Origin: Auanema rhodensis
Taxonomy: Eukaryota; Nematoda; Chromadorea; Rhabditida; Rhabditidae
Length of the DNA stretch: 64,000 nt
Direction: 5' to 3'
Assembly (NCBI GenBank): GCA_964057225.1
Contig: OZ059894.1
Coordinates: forward strand, 20,738,476 to 20,802,475
The notes under the pieces are model-generated. The model did no database searches. It had not been told where the DNA came from and worked only from the letters and a program-made list of their open reading frames with translations. A program made the translations under genes and the position numbers. Positions 54,201 to 64,000 of this stretch are shown piece by piece (position 1 is the stretch's first letter; every line of letters begins with the position of its first letter).

Positions 54201-57200
54201 TTTTAGATTCCTTTTTTCAAGGCAAAGACGATGGACAATGTTATTCAACGAAAAAATTAATTCTTCAGGGTGAAAATCGAGGATATAAGTGTGAACTTAT
54301 ATCAGTTGATATCTCGGTGCATTTTTAAGCTAGCGCAAATCTGATAACACAGATCGACGCAACTTAAAAATCCGCATCGAATGCACTATACTACATTGAG
54401 AAACGCTTAATACAAAAATTAGTTATGATCGTTTGAAAAATGATGCATTAGTGTATGTTGAGTTTCCATGTACACTCAACATTGCTTCCAAAAACATTTT
54501 GACAAAAATTTTTTCGAAAAATTTCAAAATAATTTAGCAAAAAGTAGATGTTTTTAGATTCCATTTTTCAAGGCAAAGACGATGGACAATGTTATTCAAC
54601 GAAAAAATTGATTCTTCAGGGTGAAAATCGAGGATATAAGTGTGAACTTATATCAGTTGATATCTCGGTGCATTTTTAAGCTAGCGCAAATCTGATAACA
54701 CAGATCGACGCAGCTTAAAAATCCGCATCGAATGCACTATACTACATTGAGAAACGCTTAATACAAAAATTAGTTATGATCGTTTGAAAAATGATGCATT
54801 AGTGTATGTTGAGTTTCCATGTACACTCAACATTGCTTCCAAAAACATTTTGACAAAAATTTTTTCGAAAAATTTCAAAATAATTTAGCAAAAAGTAGAT
54901 GTTTTTAGATTCCTTTTTTCAAGGCAAAGACGATGGACAATGTTATTCAACGAAAAAATTAATTCATCAGGGTGAAAATCGAGGATATAAGTGTGAACTT
55001 ATATCAGTTGATATCTCGGTGCATTTTTAAGCTAGCGCAAATCTGATAACACAGATCGACGCAGCTTCAAAATCCGCATCGAATGCACTATACTACATTG
55101 AGAAACGCTTAATACAAAAATTAGTTATGATCGTTTGAAAAATGATGCATTAGTGTATGTTGAGTTTCCTTGTACACTCAACATTGCTTCCAAAAACATT
55201 TTGACAAAAATTTTTTCGAGAAATTTCAAAATAATTTAGCAAAAAGTAGATGTTTTTAGATTCCTTTTTTCAAGGCAAAGACGATGGACAATGTTATTCA
55301 ACGAAAAAATTAATTCTTCAGGGTGAAAATCGAGGATATAAGTGTGAACTTATATCAGTTGATATCTCGGTGCATTTTTAAGCTAGCGCAAATCTGATAA
55401 CACAGATCGACGCAACTTAAAAATCCGCATCGAATGCACTATACTACATTGAGAAACGCTTAATACAAAAATTAGTTATGATCGTTTGAAAAATGATGCA
55501 TTAGTGTATGTTGAGTTTCCATGTACACTCAACATTGCTTCCAAAAACATTTTGACAAAAATTTTTTCGAAAAATTTCAAAATAATTTAGCAAAAAGTAG
55601 ATGTTTTTAGATTCCTTTTTTCAAGGCAAAGACGATGGACAATGTTATTCAACGAAAAAATTAATTCATCAGGGTGAAAATCGAGGATATAAGTGTGAAC
55701 TTATATCAGTTGATATCTCGGTGCATTTTTAAGCTAGCGCAAATCTGATAACACAGATCGACGCAGCTTCAAAATCCGCATCGAATACACTATACTACAT
55801 TGAGAAACGCTTAATACAAAAATTAGTTATGTTCGTTTGAAAAATGATGCATTAGTGTATGTTGAGTTTCCATGTACACTCAACATTGCTTCCAAAAACA
55901 TTTTGACAAAAATTTTTTCGAGAAATTTCAAAATATTTTAGCAAAAAGTAGATGTTTTTAGATTCCTTTTCTCAAGGCAAAGACGATGGACAATGTTATT
56001 CAACGAAAAAATTAATTCTTCAGGGTGAAAATCGAGGATATAAGTGTGAACTTATATCAGTTGATATCTCGGTGCATTTTTAAGCTAGCGCAAATCTGAT
56101 AACACAGATCGACGCAACTTAAAAATCCGCATCGAATGCACTATACTACATTGAGAAACGCTTATTACAAAAATTAGTTATGATCGTTTGAAAAATGATG
56201 CATTAGTGTATGTTGAGTTTCCATGTACACTCAACATTGCTTCCAAAAACATTTTGACAAAAATTTTTTCGAAAAATTTCAAAATAATTTAGCAAAAAGT
56301 AGATGTTTTTAGATTCCATTTTTCAAGGCAAAGACGATGGACAATGTTATTCAACGAAAAAATTGATTCTTCAGGGTGAAAATCGAGGATATGAGTGTGA
56401 ACTTATATCAGTTGATATCTCGGTGCATTTTTAAGCTAGCGCAAATCTGATGACACAGATCGACGCAGCTTAAAAATCCGCATCGAATGCACTATACTAC
56501 ATTGAGAAACGCTTAATACAAAAATTAGTTATGATCGTTTGAAAAATGATGCATTAGTGTATGTTGAGTTTCCATGTACACTCAACATTGCTTCCAAAAA
56601 CATTTTGACAAAAATTTTTTCGAAAAATTTCAAAATAATTTAGCAAAAAGTAGATGTTTTTAGATTCCATTTTTCAAGGCAAAGACGATGGACAATGTTA
56701 TTCAACGAAAAAATTGATTCTTCAGGGTGAAAATCGAGGATATAAGTGTGAACTTATATCAGTTGATATCTCGGTGCATTTTTAAGCTAGCGCAAATCTG
56801 ATAACACAGATCGACGCAACTTAAAAATCCGCATCGAATGCACTATACTACATTGAGAAACGCTTAATACAAAAATTAGTTATGATCGTTTGAAAAATGA
56901 TGCATTAGTGTATGTTGAGTTTCCATGTACACTCAACATTGCTTCCAAAAACATTTTGACAAAAATTTTTTCGAAAAATTTCAAAATAATTTAGCAAAAA
57001 GTAGATGTTTTTAGATTCCATTTTTCAAGGCAAAGACGATGGACAATGTTATTCAACAAAAAAATTGATTCTTCAGGGTGAAAATCGAGGATATAAGTGT
57101 GAACTTATATCAGTTGATATCTCGGTGCATTTTTAAGCTAGCGCAAATCTGATAACACAGATCGACGCAACTTAAAAATCCGCATCGAATGCACTATACT

Positions 57201-57564
57201 ACATTGAGAAACGCTTAATACAAAAATTAGTTATGATCGTTTGAAAAATGATGCATTAGTGTATGTTGAGTTTCCATGTACACTCAACATTGCTTCCAAA
57301 AACATTTTGACAAAAATTTTTTCGAAAAATTTCAAAATAATTTAGCAAAAAGTAGATGTTTTTAGATTCCATTTTTCAAGGCAAAGACGATGGACAATGT
57401 TATTCAACGAAAAAATTGATTCTTCAGGGTGAAAATCGAGGATATAAGTGTGAACTTATATCAGTTGATATCTCGGTGCATTTTTAAGCTAGCGCAAATC
57501 TGATAACACAGATCGACGCAACTTAAAAATCCGCATCGAATGCACTATACTACATTGAGAAACG
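51247..57564 (+). repeat. Decamer higher-order repeat (3510-bp offset), copies 147-164
   Basis: Copies 147-154 (51247-54054) match 157-164 (54757-57564). Shared rare markers are A63T (TTTCCTTGTAC) in 148 and 158, GAATACACT in 149 and 159, 23T/113G/127T/162C in 150 and 160, and the set CTTATTAC, ATGAGTG and CTGATGACAC in 151 and 161. Differences include T155C in copy 153, G196A in copy 163 and 308G against 308A in 154 and 164. Copies 155-156 complete the first unit. Copies 165-166 are of other types, so the second unit is incomplete. Confidence 0.88.
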
Positions 57565-58274
57565 CTTAATACAAAAATTAGTTATGATCGTTTGAAAAAT
57601 GATGCATTAGTGTATGTTCAGTTTCCATGTACACTCAACATTGCTTCCAAAAACATTTTGACAAAAATTTTTTCGAAAAATTTCAAAATAATTTAGCAAA
57701 AAGTAGATGTTTTTAGATTCCTTTTTTCAAGGCAAAGACGATGGACAATGTTATTCAACGAAAAAATTAATTCTTCAGGGTGAAAATCGAGGATATAAGT
57801 GTGAACTTATATCAGTTGATATCTCGGTGCATTTTTAAGCTAGCGCAAATCTGATAACACAGATCGACGCAACTTAAAAATCCGCATCGAATGCACTATA
57901 CTACATTGAGAAACGCTTAATACAAAAATTAGTTATGATCGTTTGAAAAATGATGCATTAGTGTATGTTGAGTTTCCATGTACACTCAACATTGCTTCCA
58001 AAAACATTTTGACAAAAATTTTTTCGAAAAATTTCAAAATAATTTAGCAAAAAGTAGATGTTTTTAGATTCCATTTTTTAAGGCAAAGACGATGGACAAC
58101 GTTATTCAACGAAAAAATTGATTCTTCAGGGTGAAAATCGAAGATATAAGTGTAAACTTATATCAGTTGATATCTCGGTGCATTTTTAAGCTAGCGCAAA
58201 TCTGATAACACAGAACGACGCAGCTTAAAAATCCGCATCGAATGCACTATACTACATTGAGAAACGCTTAATAC

Positions 58275-58284
58275 AAAAAAAAAA
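58275..58284 (+). repeat. Poly-A expansion in copy 167 (10 A instead of 5)
   Basis: The run after CTTAATAC has ten A in place of five, making this monomer 356 bp. It is the first break of the exact 351-bp phase in the window. Replication slippage is the likely cause, and assembly or sequencing error in a homopolymer is the alternative. Confidence 0.85.
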
Positions 58285-60034
58285 TTAGTTATGATCGTTT
58301 GAAAAATGATGCATTAGTGTATGTTGAGTTTCCATGTACACTCAACATTGCTTCCAAAAACATTTTGACAAAAATTTTTTCGAAAAATTTCGAAATAATT
58401 TAGCAAAAAGTAGATGTTTTTAGATTCCATTTTTCAAAGCAAAGACGATGGACAATGTTATTCAACGAAAAAATTAATTCTTCAGGGTGAAAATCGAGGA
58501 TATAAGTGTGAACTTATATCAGTTGATATCTCGGTGCATTTTTAAGCTAGCGCAAATCTGATAACACAGATCGACGCAACTTAAAAATCCTCATCGAATG
58601 CACTATACTACATTGAGAAACGCTTAATACAAAAATTAGTTATGATCGTTTGAAAAATGATGCATTAGTGTATGTTGAGTTTCCATGTACACTCAACATT
58701 GCTTCCAAAAACATTTTGACAAAAATTTTTTCGAAAAATTTCAAAATAATTTAGCAAAAAGTAGATGTTTTTAGATTCCATTTTTCAAGGCAAAGACGAT
58801 GGACAATGTTATTCAACGAAAAAATTGATTCTTCAGGGTGAAAATCGAGGATATAAGTGTGAACTTATATCAGTTGATATCTCGGTGCATTTTTAAGCTA
58901 GCGCAAATCTGATAACACAGATCGACGCAACTTAAAAATCCGCATCGAATGCACTATACTACATTGAGAAACGCTTAATACAAAAATTAGTTATGATCGT
59001 TTGAAAAATGATGCATTAGTGTATGTTCAGTTTCCATGTACACTCAACATTGCTTCCAAAAACATTTTGACAAAAATTTTTTCGAAAAATTTCAAAATAA
59101 TTTAGCAAAAAGTAGATGTTTTTAGATTCCTTTTTTCAAGGCAAAGACGATGGACAATGTTATTCAACGAAAAAATTAATTCTTCAGGGTGAAAATCGAG
59201 GATATAAGTGTGAACTTATATCAGTTGATATCTCGGTGCATTTTTAAGCTAGCGCAAATCTGATAACACAGATCGACGCAACTTAAAAATCCGCATCGAA
59301 TGCACTATACTACATTGAGAAACGCTTAATACAAAAATTAGTTATGATCGTTTGAAAAATGATGCATTAGTGTATGTTGAGTTTCCATGTACACTCAACA
59401 TTGCTTCCAAAAACATTTTGACAAAAATTTTTTCGAAAAATTTCAAAATAATTTAGCAAAAAGTAGATGTTTTTAGATTCCATTTTTTAAGGCAAAGACG
59501 ATGGACAATGTTATTCAACGAAAAAATTGATTCTTCAGGGTGAAAATCGAAGATATAAGTGTAAACTTATATCAGTTGATATCTCGGTGCATTTTGAAGC
59601 TAGCGCAAATCTGATAACACAGAACGACGCAGCTTAAAAATTCGCATCGAATGCACTATACTACATTGAGAAACGCTTAATACAAAAATTAGTTATGATC
59701 GTTTGAAAAATGATGCATTAGTGTATGTTGAGTTTCCATGTACACTCAACATTGCTTCCAAAAACATTTTGACAAAAATTTTTTCGAAAAATTTCGAAAT
59801 AATTTAGCAAAAAGTAGATGTTTTTAGATTCCTTTTTTCAAGGCGAAGACGATGGACAATGTTATTCAACGAAAAAATTAATTCTTCAGGGTGAAAATCG
59901 AAGATATAAGTGTAAACTTATATCAGTTGATATCTCGGTGCATTTTTAAGGTAGCGCAAATCTGATAACACAGATCGACGCAGCTTAAAAATCCGCATCG
60001 AATGCACTATACTACATTGAGAAACGCTTAATAC

Positions 60035-60043
60035 AAAAAAAAA
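60035..60043 (+). repeat. Poly-A expansion in copy 172 (9 A instead of 5)
   Basis: The equivalent site in the next pentamer unit has nine A, giving a 355-bp monomer. Copies 167 and 172 share other markers, so the expansion probably happened before the pentamer duplicated and then changed by one base. Copy 178, a third member of this type at 62137, has the normal five A. Confidence 0.85.
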
Positions 60044-62487
60044 TTAGTTATGATCGTTTGAAAAATGATGCATTAGTGTATGTTGAGTTTCCATGTACAC
60101 TCAACATTGCTTCCAAAAACATTTTGACAAAAATTTTTTCGAAAAATTTCGAAATAATTTAGCAAAAAGTAGATGTTTTTAGATTCCATTTTTCAAAGCA
60201 AAGACGATGGACAATGTTATTCAACGAAAAAATTAATTCTTCAGGGTGAAAATCGAGGATATAAGTGTGAACTTATATCAGTTGATAACTCGGTGCATTT
60301 TTAAGCTAGCGCAAATCTGATAACACAGATCGACGCAACTTAAAAATCCTCATCGAATGCACTATACTACATTGAGAAACGCTTAATACAAAAATTAGTT
60401 ATGATCGTTTGAAAAATGATGCATTAGTGTATGTTGAGTTTCCATGTACACTCAACATTGCTTCCAAAAACATTTTGACAAAAATTTTTTCGAAAAATTT
60501 CAAAATATATTAGCAAAAAGTAGATGTTTTTAGATTCCATTTTTCAAGGCAAAGACGATGGACAATGTTATTCAACGAAAAAATTGATTCTTCAGGGTGA
60601 AAATCGAGGATATAAGTGTGAACTTATATCAGTTGATATCTCGGTGCATTTTTAAGCTAGCGCAAATCTGATAACACAGATCGACGCAACTTAAAAATCC
60701 GCATCGAATGCACTATACTACATTGAGAAACGCTTAATACAAAAATTAGTTATGATCGTTTGAAAAATGATGCATTAGTGTATGTTCAGTTTCCATGTAC
60801 ACTCAACATTGCTTCCAAAAACATTTTGACAAAAATTTTTTCGAAAAATTTCAAAATAATTTAGCAAAAAGTAGATGTTTTTAGATTCCTTTTTTCAAGG
60901 CAAAGACGATGGACAATGTTATTCAACGAAAAAATTAATTCTTCAGGGTGAAAATCGAGGATATAAGTGTGAACTTATATCAGTTGATATCTCGGTGCAT
61001 TTTTAAGCTAGCGCAAATCTGATAACACAGATCGACGCAACTTAAAAATCCGCATCGAATGCACTATACTACATTGAGAAACGCTTAATACAAAAATTAG
61101 TTATGATCGTTTGAAAAATGATGCATTAGTGTATGTTGAGTTTCCATGTACACTCAACATTGCTTCCAAAAACATTTTGACAAAAATTTTTTCGAAAAAT
61201 TTCAAAATAATTTAGCAAAAAGTAGATGTTTTTAGATTCCATTTTTTAAGGCAAAGACGATGGACAATGTTATTCAACGAAAAAATTGATTCTTCAGGGT
61301 GAAAATCGAAGATATAAGTGTAAACTTATATCAGTTGATATCTCGGTGCATTTTGAAGCTAGCGCAAATCTGATAACACAGAACGACGCAGCTTAAAAAT
61401 TCGCATCGAATGCACTATACTACATTGAGAAACGCTTAATACAAAAATTAGTTATGATCGTTTGAAAAATGATGCATTAGTGTATGTTGAGTTTCCATGT
61501 ACACTCAACATTGCTTCCAAAAACATTTTGACAAAAATTTTTTCGAAAAATTTCGAAATAATTTAGCAAAAAGTAGATGTTTTTAGATTCCTTTTTTCAA
61601 GGCGAAGACGATGGACAATGTTATTCAACGAAAAAATTAATTCTTCAGGGTGAAAATCGAGGATATAAGTGTGAACTTATATCAGTTGATATCTCGGTGC
61701 ATTTTTAAGGTAGCGCAAATCTGATAACACAGATCGACGCAGCTTCAAAATCCGCATCGAATGCACTATACTACATTGAGAAACGCTTAATACAAAAATT
61801 AGTTATGATCGTTTGAAAAATGATGCATTAGTGTATGTTGAGTTTCCATGTACACTCAACATTGCTTCCAAAAACATTTTGACAAAAATTTTTTCGAAAA
61901 ATTTCAAAATAATTTAGCAAAAAGTAGATGTTTTTAGATTCCTTTTTTCAAGGCAAAGACGATGGACAATGTTATTCAACGAAAAAATTAATTCTGCAGG
62001 GTGAAAATCGAGGATATAAGTGTGAACTTATATCAGTTGATAACTCGGTGCATTTTTAAGCTAGCGCAAATCTGATAACACAGATCGACGCAACTTAAAA
62101 ATCCGCATCGAATGCACTATACTACATTGAGAAACGCTTAATACAAAAATTAGTTATGATCGTTTGAAAAATGATGCATTAGTGTATGTTGAGTTTCCAT
62201 GTACACTCAACATTGCTTCCAAAAACATTTTGACAAAAATTTTTTCGAAAAATTTCGAAATAATTTAGCAAAAAGTAGATGTTTTTAGATTCCATTTTTC
62301 AAAGCAAAGACGATGGACAATGTTATTCAACGAAAAAATTAATTCTTCAGGGTGAAAATCGAGGATATAAGTGTGAACTTATATCAGTTGATATCTCGGT
62401 GCATTTTTAAGCTAGCGCAAATCTGATAACACAGATCGACGCAGCTTCAAAATCCGCATCGAATGCACTATACTACATTGAGAAACG

Positions 62488-64000
62488 CTTAATACAAAAA
62501 TTAGTTATGATCGTTTGAAAAATGATGCATTAGTGTATGTTGAGTTTCCATGTACACTCAACATTGCTTCCAAAAACATTTTGACAAAAATTTTTTCGAA
62601 AAATTTCAAAATAATTTAGCAAAAAGTAGATGTTTTTAGATTCCATTTTTCAAGGCAAAGACGATGGACGATGTTATTCAACGAAAAAATTGATTCTTCA
62701 GGGTGAAAATCGAGGATATAAGTGTGAACTTATATCAGTTGATATCTCGGTGCATTTTTAAGCTAGTGCAAATCTGATAACACAGATCGACGCAGCTTAA
62801 AAATCCGCATCGAATGCACTATACTACATTGAGAAACGCTTAATACAAAAATTAGTTATGATCGTTTGAAAAATGATGCATTAGTGTATGTTGAGTTTCC
62901 ATGTACACTCAACATTGCTTCCAAAAACATTTTGACAAAAATTTTTTCGAAAAATTTCAAAATAATTTAGCAAAAAGTAGATGTTTTTAGATTCCTTTTT
63001 TCAAGGCAAAGACGATGGACAATGTTATTCAACGAAAAAATTAATTCTTCAGGGTGAAAATCGAGGATATAAGTGTGAACTTATATCAGTTGATATCTCG
63101 GTGCATTTTTAAGCTTTCGCAAATCTGATAACACAGATCGACGCAACTTAAAAATCCGCATCGAATGCACTATACTACATTGAGAAACGCTTAATACAAA
63201 AATTAGTTATGATCGTTTGAAAAATGATGCATTAGTGTATGTTGAGTTTCCATGTACACTCAACATTGCTTCCAAAAACATTTTGACAAAAATTTTTTCG
63301 AAAAATTTCAAAATAATTTAGCAAAAAGTAGATGTTTTTAGATTCCTTTTTTCAAGGCAAAGACGATGGACAATGTTATTCAACGAAAAAAATAATTCTT
63401 CAGGGTGAAAATCGAGGATATAAGTGTGAACTTATATCAGTTGATATCTCGGTGCATTTTTAAGCTAGCGCAAATCTGATAACACAGATCGACGCAGCTT
63501 AAAAATTCGCATCGAATGCACTATACTACATTGAGAAACGCTTAATACAAAAATTAGTTATGATCGTTTGAAAAATGATGCATTAGTGTATGTTGAGTTT
63601 CCATGTACACTCAACATTGCTTCCAAAAACATTTTGACAAAAATTTTTTCGAAAAATTTCAAAATAAATTAGCAAAAAGTAGATGTTTTTAGATTCCTAT
63701 TTTCAAAGTAAAGACGATGGACAATGTTATTCAACGAAAAAATTAACTCTTCAGGGTGAAAATCGAGGATATAAGTGTGAACTTATATCAGTTGATATCT
63801 CGGTGCATTTTTAAGCTAGCGCAAATCTGATAACACAGATCGACGCAGCTTAAAAATCCGCATCGAATGCACTATACTACATTGAGAAACGCTTAATACA
63901 AAAATTAGTTATGATCGTTTGAAAAATGATGCATTAGTGTATGTTGAGTTTCCATGTACACTCAACATTGCTTCCAAAAACATTTTGACAAAAATTTTTT
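62488..64000 (+). repeat. Right end of window: more diverged monomers, copies 179-183
   Basis: No HOR order is visible. Copies carry more private changes than elsewhere: GACGATGTT and CTAGTGC in 179, AGCTTTCGC in 180, AAAAATAATTC in 181, and in 182 AAATAAATTAG, CCTATTTTCAAAGTAAAG and TTAACTC. Copy 183 (63892-64000) is cut off by the window after 109 bp. Rising divergence fits an approach to an array edge, but no non-satellite sequence is reached. Confidence 0.8.

Larger units (their letters stand above)
57565..62487 (+). repeat. Pentamer higher-order repeat with poly-A expansion, copies 165-178
   Basis: The order is [G55C], [164T, 205G, 227A, 239A, GAACGACG], [121G, 170G, 276G], [121G, 167A] and [158A, 205G]. 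Copies 167-171 (58267-60026) match 172-176 (60027-61785). Copy 166 is an early form of the second type. Copies 167 and 172 also share CCTCATCG. Copies 171 and 176 differ at 227, 239 and 312. Divergence between units is visibly higher than in the octamer or long blocks. Confidence 0.85.
1..64000 (+). repeat. 351-bp tandem satellite DNA array (182 full copies plus a partial copy)
   Basis: The motif CTTAATAC recurs at 1, 352, 703, 1054 and so on, and every copy up to 58267 is in the same 351-bp phase. All copies point the same way. The first copy has 110 G/C of 351, about 31% GC. Copies differ mainly by recurring single-base substitutions. The only length variants I saw are copy 167 (356 bp) and copy 172 (355 bp). 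No unique DNA, transposable element or gene interrupts the array, and both window ends lie inside it. Array size, homogeneity and nested higher-order structure are what is known of centromeric or pericentromeric satellites in animals and plants. The link to a centromere is inference, because nothing here shows chromosomal position. I do not recognise the family. Confidence 0.98.

Noticed and set aside
1-64000. CRISPR array
   Set aside because: The whole 351-bp unit repeats with no unique spacers, and there are no cas genes.
1-64000. Rolling-circle, transposon or MITE origin of the unit, suggested by the inverted repeats
   Set aside because: The inverted repeats are internal and lack flanking target duplications or a coding remnant; no isolated copy with flanks is visible to test this.
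1-64000. RNA polymerase III promoter boxes or tRNA-like sequence
   Set aside because: I found no convincing A box and B box pair in the monomer on either strand.

Overview
The whole window is one uninterrupted tandem satellite DNA array. I found no gene, RNA gene, transposon, CRISPR array or unique flanking sequence. A monomer of 351 bp (about 31% GC, counted on the first copy) repeats head to tail on one strand from base 1 to base 64000. Taking the CTTAATAC motif as monomer position 1, there are 182 complete copies and a 109-bp partial copy. Copies 1-166 all keep the exact 351-bp phase (copy n starts at 351(n-1)+1). The only length changes I found are two poly-A expansions, at 58275-58284 and 60035-60043. 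In this text 'monomer position' means the position inside the 351-bp unit.

The host is almost certainly a eukaryote with AT-rich heterochromatin. The long monomer, the extreme homogeneity and the nested higher-order repeats (HORs) are typical of centromeric or pericentromeric satellites. I do not recognise the family and cannot name the organism; an insect is only a guess. The monomer has no complete CENP-B box. It does carry dyad symmetries: a 51-bp imperfect inverted repeat with 11-bp outer arms (monomer 267-317), a 9-bp-stem hairpin (50-77), an A/T palindrome (101-119) and a short palindrome (245-258). Its length is close to two nucleosome repeats.

Monomers differ by a small set of recurring substitutions, and these define about a dozen monomer types whose order forms local HORs. 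By region: 1-5616 mixed copies with a tetramer repeat at 703-3159; 5617-11232 trimer then tetramer HORs; 11233-23868 a family of 7-9-mer units with clear crossover chimeras; 23869-29484 two nearly identical octamers of 2808 bp; 29485-34047 mixed with a small dimer repeat; 34048-47736 two long blocks (about 7.4 and 7.0 kb) related by a recent duplication, with a hexamer sub-period; 47737-51246 mixed; 51247-57564 a duplicated 10-mer unit; 57565-62487 a pentamer HOR with the poly-A expansions; 62488-64000 more diverged copies, perhaps nearing an array edge.

The most informative content is therefore the record of array evolution. Several monomers are chimeras of two types, and their unequal-exchange breakpoints can be placed within about 50-145 bp. 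The 63-codon reading frames that appear in a subset of copies come from one T-to-C change that removes a stop codon, start only at TTG, and are not considered genes.
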